Below, in pieces: positions 26,701 to 34,315 of a stretch of DNA of 64,000 nucleotides. Under the pieces are notes generated by a model that saw only the letters and a list, made by a program, of their open reading frames with translations, had not been told where the DNA came from and made no database searches. The position numbers and the translations under genes were made by a program. Source of the DNA: Streptomyces dioscori (lineage in GTDB: Bacteria; Actinomycetota; Actinomycetes; Streptomycetales; Streptomycetaceae); assembly GCF_003024195.1 (NCBI RefSeq), contig NZ_KZ679044.1:408154-472153 (forward strand), given 5' to 3'. Every line of letters starts with the position of its first letter. Position 1 is the first letter of the stretch.

Positions 26701-27155
26701 AGGACGCCCGGCCGGCTGCTGGTTCGCGGGCCGGTTCGGTCGGTGGTCCGGGCGCCGGTTCGGTGGGTGGCTCGGCCGGTGACGAGACGGCTGTGCTGCC
26801 GCAGGTGCCGCAGCCCCCGCAGGGCGCCGCCGACGAGACCGCGGTGCTGCCGCCGGTCCGTCCGGAGCCCGCCGCGGACGAGACGGCGGTCCTTCCCCCG
26901 GTACGGGACGAGCGTGGCCGTGGGCCCGAGGACCGGGTGCCTCCCGGGTACGGGACCGGAGCCGGGACCGGGGCCTCCGACGGTGGTACTCGTGAGTTGC
27001 CCCAGGTCGACGCCCAGGGCAGGCCCCGGCGGCGCCCCCGTTCGGACTGGGCGGAGGAGACCCCGCTGGACGATCTGCCGACGCTGGCCGACGAGTTGCT
27101 GGGCCCGCGGGACGACGACGAGCGGGACGAGGGGAACGGTCGCCGGCGGCGCTGA
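23790..27155 (+). CDS. tmk: MFS-like membrane domain fused to thymidylate kinase, coiled coil and acidic tail
   Basis: 1121 residues. Residues ~30-490 are a polytopic MFS-like membrane region (VPQLRRLWSAQLVSGVGDALAL is a typical MFS helix 1). Residues ~508-720 are a complete thymidylate kinase: P-loop ALEGGDGAGKSTQAE, substrate motif VVTREPG and the DR(Y/F) motif VVSDRYIDSSVAYQ. Residues ~712-865 form a long Glu/Arg/Ala coiled coil (EEARRKAEEE pattern). The remainder is Ala/Pro/Ser-rich with four copies of DETAVLP. Thymidylate kinase makes dTDP and is normally a soluble ~210-residue enzyme, so the activity is here tethered to the membrane. It is likely the only tmk. S. coelicolor SCO3542 has the same fusion. 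Confidence 0.93.
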   Translation: MTRAEQPTAHTSAPDDSLVADSRERAVRALLRVPQLRRLWSAQLVSGVGDALALLVLVLLALQAAVSDGSFGGGYRGVALAVSAVFGARILATLLFGAVLLGPLTSLTAQDGPLDRRWTMVGADGVRAVLLIIAPLWIDWTPENALAVLLVTAFVIGVAERFWTVCRESAAPALLPAPPLEGATVRPLPDHMDALRRLALRTGFVAAPLAAAVLVVAGLLNNLLGAGLAWFDQHQAALASYVSAGLFAASLSVLTFLELPDVRTPRARSPLEGLRRPRTGSGIDKGRTGAIPLLVLACAAVAGAVAAAVAVAVLHAKDLGGGPVTFGLLVLAVTGGVVVGIRTAPKLLPSLSRRRLLALAIAFTGIALLATGLVPDVTTVLLIVGLAGIGAGIAANTGHALLDQEAEDYRRARTTEHLHAVVRVFVAVGVLVAPLVAAAIGPHRLENGKFVFAHGGAAFTLMLVGALLLPVAALVLAKADDRSGVPLRHDLRDALRGGDDPVQAPTDAGFFIALEGGDGAGKSTQAEALAEWIRAKGHEVVVTREPGATPVGKRLRSILLDVSSAGLSHRAEALLYAADRAEHVDTVVRPALERGAVVVSDRYIDSSVAYQGAGRDLSPTEVSRINRWATDGLVPHLTVLLDVAPETARERFTEAPDRLESEPAEFHARVRSGFLTLAAADPGRYLVVDAGQEPESVTTVIRHRLDVVLPLSEAEIKAKEEARKAAEEEARRKAEEEAARKAEEERLERERQEQLARLRAEEEERKRLELEEAQRREAERQAEEARQRAEAARVRAEQEKARQLAEEKARAAEEERRRKQAEEEARLRAEAEERRLEKQRKAEEALVRAEEARRAAEAAAAVAAANTASAAAAASARAAAASSPSGGAASVTSAPVSSAPSGGAGSGQAAGGSGSVSPDTGDSGSARPDNGGPDNEGPDNESTVQTPMVTPTNASGGPVDETAVLPPVPPQDARPAAGSRAGSVGGPGAGSVGGSAGDETAVLPQVPQPPQGAADETAVLPPVRPEPAADETAVLPPVRDERGRGPEDRVPPGYGTGAGTGASDGGTRELPQVDAQGRPRRRPRSDWAEETPLDDLPTLADELLGPRDDDERDEGNGRRRR

Positions 27156-27318
27156 CGGCAGCGCGGGCGGGGCGTAAGAGGGGGCGTCGGCAGAGGCGGC
27201 AGCGGCGTCGGCAGGGCGCCGGCGGTGGGGCCGGGCCGGCGTCCGGGCCCCGTTGTCAGTGCCCTCCCGCACAATGGGACGCAGCAGGCACACGTGCGAG
27301 AAAAGGCGCGACTGCGGG

Positions 27319-27348
27319 TGTGGCTGTGGCTGTGGCTGTGGCTGTGGC
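27319..27348. repeat. Hexanucleotide repeat (TGTGGC)5
   Basis: Five perfect head-to-tail TGTGGC units, 65 bases before the start of the delta' gene and inside its leader. Confidence 0.9.
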
Positions 27349-27412
27349 GATGACAGTGCTCGCACCGGCGGCTGCGCCGGCGACGGCAGGTTCGACGAAA
27401 GGGCGGCGCCCC

Positions 27413-28618
27413 ATGACGGTATGGGACGACCTGGTGGGCCAGGAGAAGGTGAGCGGCCAGCTTGAGGCCGCCGCGCGGGACGCCGACGCCCTCGTCACCG
27501 CGGTCGCCGCCGACACCCCGTTGCCCGAGGCCTCGAAGATGACGCACGCGTGGCTCTTCACGGGGCCGCCGGGTTCGGGCCGCTCCACCACGGCACGTGC
27601 CTTCGCGGCTGCCCTGCAGTGCACCAGCCCCGACCGCGCCCTCGGCGGGATCCCCGGCTGCGGATTCTGCGACGGCTGTCACACGAGCCTGATCGGTACG
27701 CACGCGGACGTGCAGATCATCCGCACCGACCTCCTCTCCATCGGTGTGAAGGAGACGCGCGACCTGGTCCGCCGCGCCCAGCTGTCCCCGGCGGTCGGCC
27801 GTTGGCAGGTCATCGTCATGGAGGACGCCGACCGTCTCACCGAGGGCGCGGGCAACGTACTGCTGAAGGCCGTCGAGGAGCCCGCCCCGCGTACGGTCTG
27901 GCTCCTGTGCGCGCCCTCCCTGGAGGACGTGCTGCCCACGATCCGCTCCCGGTGCCGCCACCTCACGCTCCGGACGCCCTCGGTGGCCGCGGTCGCCGAC
28001 GTCCTCGTACGCCGCGACGGCATCGAGCCGGACATCGCCGCCGCCGTGGCCCGCGCCACCCAGGGCCACATCGGGCGGGCCCGGCGCCTCGCCACGGACG
28101 AGCGGGCCCGCGCACGCCGGGCCGCCGTCCTGAAGCTGCCGCTGCGCGTCGACGACGTGGGCGCCTGCCTGAAAGCGGCCCAGGAGCTGATCGACGCGGC
28201 CTCCGAGGACGCCAAACAGGTCGCCGAGGAGACCGACGTCAAGGAGACCGAGGACATGAAGGCGGCCCTCGGCGCCGGACAGGGCGGCCGTATGCCACGT
28301 GGCACCGCGGGGGTGATGAAGGAGCTGGAGGACAAGCAGAAGCGCCGCAAGACGCGTACGCAGCGCGACAGCCTGGACCTGGCCCTGATCGACCTCACGG
28401 CTTTCTACCGCGACGTGCTCGCCCTGCAGTTCGGCACGGATCTCGCCCTCGCCAACACGGAGATGCAGGACGCGCTGGACCGGCTGGCCCGGGGGTCGTC
28501 ACCCGAGGCCACCCTGCGCCGCATAGAGGCGATCGCCGCCTGCCGCGAGGCCCTGGACCGGAACGTGGCTCCGCTGCTGGCGGTGGAGGCCATGACGATG
28601 GCACTGCGGGCGGGGTGA
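27413..28618 (+). CDS. holB: DNA polymerase III delta' subunit
   Basis: 401 residues, clamp-loader AAA+ subunit. MTVWDDLVGQEKV is the canonical start of this family, so ATG at 27413 was chosen over upstream codons. The P-loop WLFTGPPGSGRSTTARAF has Arg in place of the catalytic Lys, as delta' subunits often do. A Cys-rich zinc module (LQCTSPD with PGCGFCDGCH) follows, then EDADRLTEGAGNVLLKAVEEP with the sensor region. It lies downstream of tmk, as in many bacteria, where tmk-holB is a conserved pair. Confidence 0.93.
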   Translation: MTVWDDLVGQEKVSGQLEAAARDADALVTAVAADTPLPEASKMTHAWLFTGPPGSGRSTTARAFAAALQCTSPDRALGGIPGCGFCDGCHTSLIGTHADVQIIRTDLLSIGVKETRDLVRRAQLSPAVGRWQVIVMEDADRLTEGAGNVLLKAVEEPAPRTVWLLCAPSLEDVLPTIRSRCRHLTLRTPSVAAVADVLVRRDGIEPDIAAAVARATQGHIGRARRLATDERARARRAAVLKLPLRVDDVGACLKAAQELIDAASEDAKQVAEETDVKETEDMKAALGAGQGGRMPRGTAGVMKELEDKQKRRKTRTQRDSLDLALIDLTAFYRDVLALQFGTDLALANTEMQDALDRLARGSSPEATLRRIEAIAACREALDRNVAPLLAVEAMTMALRAG

Positions 28619-28634
28619 CGCGGGCCCGGACGGC

Positions 28635-28715
28635 GGCCTGACTCCGGGGGGCCGCCGCGGTGGGCTGACCCCGGGGGCCGCCGCGGTGGGCTGACCCCGG
28701 GGACCGACCCGGCGG
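28635..28715. repeat. Imperfect ~27-bp tandem repeat after holB
   Basis: Units beginning CTGACYCCGGGGG occur at 28638, 28665 and 28691, with the shared continuation GGCCGCCGCGGTGG in the first two. It lies in the spacer between holB and the peptidase gene. Confidence 0.8.
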
Positions 28716-28840
28716 GTCGACGAACGGGGACCGGCGCGGCGGGGTGGCGCAGATCGAACGGGGCGTTGACGGTGTCACTCGTACGAGGCATGCGGGCAAC
28801 TCTGAGCGATCAAGGCATCGCACAGGGTTACGCTCGGTCG

Positions 28841-30460
28841 ATGTATACCAGGCGCCGGCCCGAGTCGTCCCGGGCCCACCGTTCCTTCCGCTCCTTGCCC
28901 TCCTACCGTGCCTACGGCACCCTGTTCGCCGTCGCCGGACTCCTCGCCTCCGCCTGCTCCGCGGGGAGTTCGACGACCGCCGCGAGCCCGGCCGGTTCGG
29001 TGGCGCTGCACGCGCTGCCCGAGGCGACCCCGTCCGCGCTGGCCCCGTACTACGCGCAGCGGCCGAACTGGCGGGACTGCGGTGTGGCCGGCTTCGAGTG
29101 CGGCACGCTGAAGGCGCCGCTCGACTACGCGGAGCCGGCCAAGGGCGACATCCGGCTGGCCGTGGCCCGCAAGAAGGCCACGGGGCCGGGCAAGCGGATC
29201 GGCTCGCTGCTGGTCAACCCGGGAGGGCCGGGCGGATCGGCGGTCGACTACCTCCAGTCGTACGCGGGGATCGGTTACCCGGCGAAGGTGCGCGCCCGCT
29301 ACGACATGGTGGCGGTGGACCCACGGGGCGTCGCCCGCAGCGAGCCCGTCGAGTGCCTCACGGGCAAGCGGATGGACGCGTACACGCAGACGGACACGAC
29401 CCCCGACAACGCGCGCGAGACCGCCGAACTGGTCGACGCCTACAAGGAGTTCGCGGCGGCCTGCGGACAGCGCTCGGCGAACCTGCTGCGCCATGTGTCC
29501 ACGGTCGAGGCGGCCCGTGACATGGATCTCGTACGGGCCGCGCTGGGCGACGAGAAGCTGACGTACGTGGGTGCCTCGTACGGCACGTTCCTCGGGGCGA
29601 CCTACGCGGGCCTGTATCCGGAGCGCGTCGGCCGGCTGGTCCTGGACGGCGCGATGGACCCGTCCCTGCCCGCGCGGCAGCTGAACCGGGACCAGACGGC
29701 AGGCTTCGACACGGCCTTCCGGTCCTTCGCGAAGGACTGCGTGGGGGAGTCCGACTGCCCGCTGGGCGGGAAGGGCACGTCTCCTGAGCAGGTCGGCAAG
29801 AACCTGAAGGCGTTCTTCCAGCAGTTGGACTCCGCTCCCATCGACGCGGGCGACGCGGACGGCCGCAAGCTGGGCGAGGCGCTGGCCACGACCGGTGTCA
29901 TCGCCGCGATGTACGACGAGGGGGCCTGGCCGCAACTGCGCGAGGCCCTGACCACGGCCATGAAGGACAAGGACGGCGCGGGCCTGCTCGTGTTGTCCGA
30001 CAGCTACTACGAGCGGGAGGCGGACGGTACGTACGCGAACCTGATGTCCGCCAACGCCGCGGTCAACTGCCTGGACCTGCCCGCCGCCTTCGCCTCCCCC
30101 GAGGAGGTCGAGAAGGGCGTCCCCGACTTCGAGAAGGCCTCCCCTGTCTTCGGCAAGGGCCTCGCCTGGGCCTCGCTGAACTGCGCCTACTGGCCGGTCG
30201 AGCCGACCGGTGAGCCGCACCGCATCGAGGCGAAGGGCGCGGCGCCCATCGTCGTCGTCGGCACGGTCCGGGACCCCGCGACGCCCTACCCCTGGGCGCA
30301 GGCCCTCGCCACGCAGCTCTCCTCCGGGGCGCTCCTGACCTACGACGGCGACGGCCACACGGCGTACGGCCGCGGCAGCGCCTGCATCGACTCCGCGATC
30401 AACCAGTACCTGCTCGAAGGCACCCCTCCGCCGAAGGGAAAGCGCTGCTCAGCGACCTGA
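28841..30460 (+). CDS. Secreted lipoprotein alpha/beta-hydrolase peptidase (SlpD/SlpE, tripeptidyl aminopeptidase type)
   Basis: 539 residues, MEROPS S33 type. A twin-basic N-terminus precedes a hydrophobic segment ending LLASACSAG, a lipobox. The fold shows SLLVNPGGPGGSA (oxyanion region), DMVAVDPRGVARS, the nucleophile elbow LTYVGASYGTFLG (Ser) and the C-terminal His in YDGDGHTAYGRGSACI. Disulfide pairs such as WRDCGVAGFECGTL are typical. S. lividans SlpE/Tap-like enzymes release tripeptides from extracellular proteins. ATG at 28841 is chosen because it directly gives the basic region of the signal; codons upstream add 25 non-conserved residues. Confidence 0.9.
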   Translation: MYTRRRPESSRAHRSFRSLPSYRAYGTLFAVAGLLASACSAGSSTTAASPAGSVALHALPEATPSALAPYYAQRPNWRDCGVAGFECGTLKAPLDYAEPAKGDIRLAVARKKATGPGKRIGSLLVNPGGPGGSAVDYLQSYAGIGYPAKVRARYDMVAVDPRGVARSEPVECLTGKRMDAYTQTDTTPDNARETAELVDAYKEFAAACGQRSANLLRHVSTVEAARDMDLVRAALGDEKLTYVGASYGTFLGATYAGLYPERVGRLVLDGAMDPSLPARQLNRDQTAGFDTAFRSFAKDCVGESDCPLGGKGTSPEQVGKNLKAFFQQLDSAPIDAGDADGRKLGEALATTGVIAAMYDEGAWPQLREALTTAMKDKDGAGLLVLSDSYYEREADGTYANLMSANAAVNCLDLPAAFASPEEVEKGVPDFEKASPVFGKGLAWASLNCAYWPVEPTGEPHRIEAKGAAPIVVVGTVRDPATPYPWAQALATQLSSGALLTYDGDGHTAYGRGSACIDSAINQYLLEGTPPPKGKRCSAT

Positions 30461-30561
30461 TCGGCGAGCGGTCGGGGGTGCCTCCGGGGGCGGTACGGAG
30501 CACCCCCGGAAACTGTGTAGACTTGCTGACGTTGCAGATCGCACCATAGTTCTGGCAACGC

Positions 30562-30635
30562 GCCGCCTTAGCTCAGATGGCCAGAGCAACGCACTCGTAA
30601 TGCGTAGGTCTCGGGTTCGAATCCCGAAGGCGGCT
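30562..30635 (+). tRNA. tRNA-Thr (anticodon CGU)
   Basis: A complete cloverleaf. Acceptor GCCGCCT/AGGCGGC, D-stem GCTC/GAGC, anticodon stem ACGCA/TGCGT with loop CTCGTAA, T-arm TCGGG-TTCGAAT-CCCGA, discriminator T. 3' CCA is not encoded. TTGCTG and TAGTTC upstream could form its promoter. Confidence 0.97.
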
Positions 30636-30641
30636 CTGTGG

Positions 30642-30687
30642 AAGCCTCAGGACTCACTCGCCGTGACCTGGGGCTTTTGCTTTTTTC
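30642..30687 (+). terminator. Terminator of tRNA-Thr
   Basis: AGCCTCAGG pairs with CCTGGGGCT (one G-U) and is followed by TTTTGCTTTTTT, one of the few T-rich terminators in the window. Confidence 0.88.
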
Positions 30688-30839
30688 CGGGGCTGGGGCG
30701 GGGAGAAGCGCGCTCGCCCTCCGTGCAGAGGCCGCACCCCATGGCTCCCTGGTGAGAGCGGGATCTCGGACAGGCCCTGTGGTGCGGGTCGGGGTCGATA
30801 CTGGGAGACCTGGATGGCCTACGGGGACAGGGGGACGGG

Positions 30840-32756
30840 ATGGCCGGCGGCCCAGTACTCGCACAGCTGCATTTCGGGCGTGAGGATGCCGAACGGGATG
30901 TGACCGAGGGGTTGTTGCTGCGGGGCGGGTTCGTGCCCAACGCCGCCTATCGGGGTGCTCTCAGCGGGCGGAAGATGTTGATCATCGGGCGCAAGGGGTC
31001 CGGCAAGAGCGCGATCTGCATGCAGTTGCTGGCGGACGGACCCGGTGGGCACAGGGGCGGCAAGATACTCGTCACGCCCGACGAGGCCGCGGGCGAGGAG
31101 ATCCGGCGGTTCGAGTTGCAGGGGCTGCCCGGGGACTCGGCCAGGGCACTGATCTGGCGATACGTGTTTGCCGTGCACGCGGCCCGGCATCTGGTCGGCC
31201 ACGCCAGGGAAGCGCACGGCAAGCGGCCCGACTCGGTGAAGGCGCTCGCCCGTTTTCTGAAGCAGAACGGGGAAGCGTCGGCCGGTGACCGGCTGGTGGA
31301 CAGGCTGGCCCAGGGGGCGCGTGGTTTGCAGACCTCACTGTCGCTGGAGGCCTTCGGCGTCAAGGCGAGCGTCGATCTCGCGCAGTCCCCGTCCGAAGGA
31401 GCGCGGGCCGCGCGGCAGTTGGAAGTCGTCGAGCAGGGGGTGACGCGGGCCTTCACCGATCTGGGGTGCGGGGCGGGTCTGCATCCTCCGTTGCTGCTGA
31501 TGGTCGACCAGCTGGAGCAGGTGTGGTCCGCCGAGCCGGACAGCAACTCCATGGTGATCGGACTGCTGCTGGCGGCCAAGCACGCGGCGAGTCTGTACGG
31601 GCGGTCGGTGCGTTTCCTGTTGTTCCTGAGGGCCGACATCTATGACTCGCTGTCCTTCGGGGAGGGCGACAAGTTCCACGGCGACGAACTGCGGATCGCC
31701 TGGACCGAGCGAGCCCTGAGGGACCTCGCGGTGGCCCGGGCGCGGGCCTCCGTCGGGGAGGAACTCGACGAGGAGCGGCTGTGGACCGAGCTGTTCCCGC
31801 AGACCGTGGGCGGGGAGGAGACCGCGAAGTACCTCTTCCGGCACTGTCTGCCACGGCCGCGCGACGCCATCCAGTTCCTCAACCTCTGCCAGGAGAAGGC
31901 CTGGCTTGAGCACCGGCGGGAGTGGATCACCGAGGCCGACGTGCGGCAGGCGGGCCGCCAGTTCTCGGAGTGGAAGCTCAAGGATCTGAGCTCGGAGTAC
32001 CTGGTCGCGCACCCGTTCCTCAACCATCTGCGCCCGCTCTTCCAGAACACCGGCTACGTCGTCACGCGGGTCGCGCTCGCGCGTCGGTTCGAGGCGGCGG
32101 CGGAGACTCTCCACCATGATTTCCCCGCGTACGCCAACGCGCTGACCCTGCCCGGAGTCATCGACGTGCTCTACGGCGTCGGCTTTCTCGGGGTCCGGCG
32201 CGGGAACGACGTGGTGTTCGCGGGGGACGACGATCTGCCGGTCCAGCCCCACGAGACGGAGTTCCACGTCCACGCGTGCTTCAGGGCGGCGCTCGGCGCC
32301 ACCAGGCCGTTCGACCTACGGCCCTACGAGGTGCAGTTCGCGGACGTGCAGGACACACTGGGCTACCCCAGCCCCGTGACGTCGGGGGGCACCCCTCGCA
32401 ACCGTGACGACCGGCTGCTGCGGGAGCTGCGGCACTCCTGCCATTCCATCAGCGCGCAGGTCCACCGAGCAGTGGCTCTGTCGTGGGACGTCGGTGACGA
32501 GATCAAACGTCAGATCGGCCGGGTCAGCGACGACGCCAACCGCATTCCGGCGGGGGCCGCCGCGTCCGTCGGTGTCGACGTCGACGAGTACCTCCTCACC
32601 ACCAGCCACTACTTCACCACCCTTGCCGCCCAGCTCATCGACAGCGGACTGGACGAGACCTCGGGCGTCAACGATGTCGCCCGGCGCATCGAGGAGGAGG
32701 CCCGGAGGCTGCGGCGCCTGGCGGGCGGGTCCTTCGGCAGTTCGGGGAGCTCCTGA
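30840..32756 (+). CDS. P-loop ATPase (Sll1717/STAND-like), accessory
   Basis: 638 residues. Walker A MLIIGRKGSGKSAICMQ is at residues ~46-62, and the Walker B-like strand LLLMVDQLEQVW is at ~218-229. A conserved RFLLFLRADIYDSL (arginine-sensor region) follows, then a helical segment RHCLPRPRDAIQFLNLCQEKAW. This order fits the Sll1717-family AAA/STAND ATPases. The N-terminal motif HFGREDAERD resembles the FGxxDAE lead-in of that family. The last ~120 residues are an extra helical domain (HSCHSISAQVHRAVAL; DEYLLTTSHYFTTLAAQLI). No membrane helix. It is first after tRNA-Thr, with a Ser/Thr kinase downstream in the same direction. A signalling or anti-phage role is inference only. Confidence 0.85.
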   Translation: MAGGPVLAQLHFGREDAERDVTEGLLLRGGFVPNAAYRGALSGRKMLIIGRKGSGKSAICMQLLADGPGGHRGGKILVTPDEAAGEEIRRFELQGLPGDSARALIWRYVFAVHAARHLVGHAREAHGKRPDSVKALARFLKQNGEASAGDRLVDRLAQGARGLQTSLSLEAFGVKASVDLAQSPSEGARAARQLEVVEQGVTRAFTDLGCGAGLHPPLLLMVDQLEQVWSAEPDSNSMVIGLLLAAKHAASLYGRSVRFLLFLRADIYDSLSFGEGDKFHGDELRIAWTERALRDLAVARARASVGEELDEERLWTELFPQTVGGEETAKYLFRHCLPRPRDAIQFLNLCQEKAWLEHRREWITEADVRQAGRQFSEWKLKDLSSEYLVAHPFLNHLRPLFQNTGYVVTRVALARRFEAAAETLHHDFPAYANALTLPGVIDVLYGVGFLGVRRGNDVVFAGDDDLPVQPHETEFHVHACFRAALGATRPFDLRPYEVQFADVQDTLGYPSPVTSGGTPRNRDDRLLRELRHSCHSISAQVHRAVALSWDVGDEIKRQIGRVSDDANRIPAGAAASVGVDVDEYLLTTSHYFTTLAAQLIDSGLDETSGVNDVARRIEEEARRLRRLAGGSFGSSGSS

Positions 32757-32777
32757 GCAACCGCTGGTGTGCGTAGC

Positions 32778-32840
32778 GCGCGAGACGATTGGTGTACTTC
32801 CCGTGCGCGAGACCACTGATGTACTTGCCGCGCGAGATCG
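32778..32840. repeat. Imperfect direct repeats between ATPase and kinase genes
   Basis: CGCGAGACGATTGGTGTACTT is repeated as CGCGAGACCACTGATGTACTT 27 bases on, and partially a third time (CGCGAGATCGG). The block sits 100-165 bases before the kinase start and could be an operator. Confidence 0.75.
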
Positions 32841-32941
32841 GGAATCGGGTCCGCGGGCGGGTGAAGGCGCCATACTCGTACGGGAGTTACGAGCCGTACC
32901 GTCGTGCGGCGGTGGTCGTCCGGCCACGGGGGAGGAGACTG

Positions 32942-34273
32942 GTGCAGGGCGTACTGCTCGCCGAACGGTTTCGCATCGGAGACCGGCTGGGCGCCGGTGG
33001 CTCGGGGCAGGTCTGGGCGGCTCAGGACGAGCGAATGCGGCGGGAGGTCGCCGTCAAGGTCGTTCATCCGCAGTACGGCATGAACGAGGCGGAGACGCAG
33101 GCCCGCTTCCAGCGTGAGGTGCAACTCGCGGGACGGCTCTCCCACCAGAACATCGTCACCGTGCACGACTGGGGCGAGGTGTCGGTCGACGGGCGCCCGA
33201 CCCTCTTCCTGGTCATGGAACTCGTCCAGGGAATCTCCCTCCACCTGCGGTTGCGGCAGTCCACGCCGTCCTGGCCGCTCGCCGCCGGGTGGGCCGCGCA
33301 GATCGCGGAAGCGCTGCACGCCGCGCACCAGCAGGGCGTCGTCCACCGGGACATCAAGCCCGCCAACGCGTTGCTCAGGCCGGACGGGGCGGTGAAGGTT
33401 CTCGACTTCGGGGTCGCGAAGTTCATGGGCGACACCATCGGTGCCCGCGAGCTCACCGTCACGGGTGCCCCGCTCGGCTCGCCGTCGTACATGTCCCCGG
33501 AGCAGGCCGAGGGCGACCGTGAGATCGACCATCGCAGCGACCTGTACTCCCTCGGGTGTCTGCTCTACCACGCGGTGACCGGGCGGCCACCGTTCACCGG
33601 CACCAACCTGTGGGCCGTGCTTCGCAAGCACCTGGAGGCCGTCCCGGAACCGCCCGTCGCCCATGCCGCCGGTCTTCCCGCCCCACTGAACGACCTCGTC
33701 CTGGGCCTCCTCGCCAAGCGCCCGGCAGACCGTCCGGCGGACGCGGCCACGGTCTACGAGGCACTCAGCACCCTTCTCGTGGACCACGCCGCCACCGAGC
33801 CGGGCGCAAACCTGCTGGAGGCCGTGCAGCTGGGGCACAGTCACTCGGTGTCCGGGATGATCCTGAAACGGTCCTGGGAGCTTCTGGCGGAGGCTCGGGC
33901 GGCTCGGGCGGACGCTGCGCGGATCGTCACACAGGCCAAGCAGGTCGAAGCCGAGGCGATCCGGGAGGCCAAGCGCACCACCGCGCTGGTCAGGCGTGAA
34001 CTGGGGGTTCTTCACCGGCGTAGCGAGGAGATGGACGCCAAGATCGAAAGGATCACCGCACGAGAGTTCGCCAAGAAGCCCCAGCCGCGCGAAGAGGACT
34101 ACTACCTCGTCTTCAAGAAGTCGATCGACGGCAGCTACCCCACCTCCCTACAGTTCCGCGACGCAGTGGAGGAGACGTATGGCGTCCTTATGTCTAGCCG
34201 CGAGGCGGATCGCGTGGTCATGCGTTTCACCAACCGCCACACCGCGGAGCTGCAGGAAGACCACTTCGCGTAG
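32942..34273 (+). CDS. Soluble Ser/Thr protein kinase with coiled-coil tail, accessory
   Basis: 443 residues. The kinase domain has Gly loop LGAGGSGQVW, VAVK Lys, HRDIKPANALL, DFGVAKF and the activation segment LGSPSYMSPEQAEG. A canonical ATP site is therefore intact. After ~residue 300 there is no membrane helix. Instead there is a coiled coil rich in Ala/Arg/Glu (EARAARADAARIVTQAKQVE) and a small C-terminal domain (YYLVFKKSIDGSYPTS to the end). GTG at 32942 is chosen because GGGGGAGGAGACTG directly precedes it. With the upstream P-loop ATPase it forms a two-gene unit. Substrates unknown. Confidence 0.9.
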   Translation: MQGVLLAERFRIGDRLGAGGSGQVWAAQDERMRREVAVKVVHPQYGMNEAETQARFQREVQLAGRLSHQNIVTVHDWGEVSVDGRPTLFLVMELVQGISLHLRLRQSTPSWPLAAGWAAQIAEALHAAHQQGVVHRDIKPANALLRPDGAVKVLDFGVAKFMGDTIGARELTVTGAPLGSPSYMSPEQAEGDREIDHRSDLYSLGCLLYHAVTGRPPFTGTNLWAVLRKHLEAVPEPPVAHAAGLPAPLNDLVLGLLAKRPADRPADAATVYEALSTLLVDHAATEPGANLLEAVQLGHSHSVSGMILKRSWELLAEARAARADAARIVTQAKQVEAEAIREAKRTTALVRRELGVLHRRSEEMDAKIERITAREFAKKPQPREEDYYLVFKKSIDGSYPTSLQFRDAVEETYGVLMSSREADRVVMRFTNRHTAELQEDHFA

Positions 34274-34315
34274 CCGACGGGCGCCGGCGCGTAGCCGATG
34301 GGCGTCGGCAACCGG

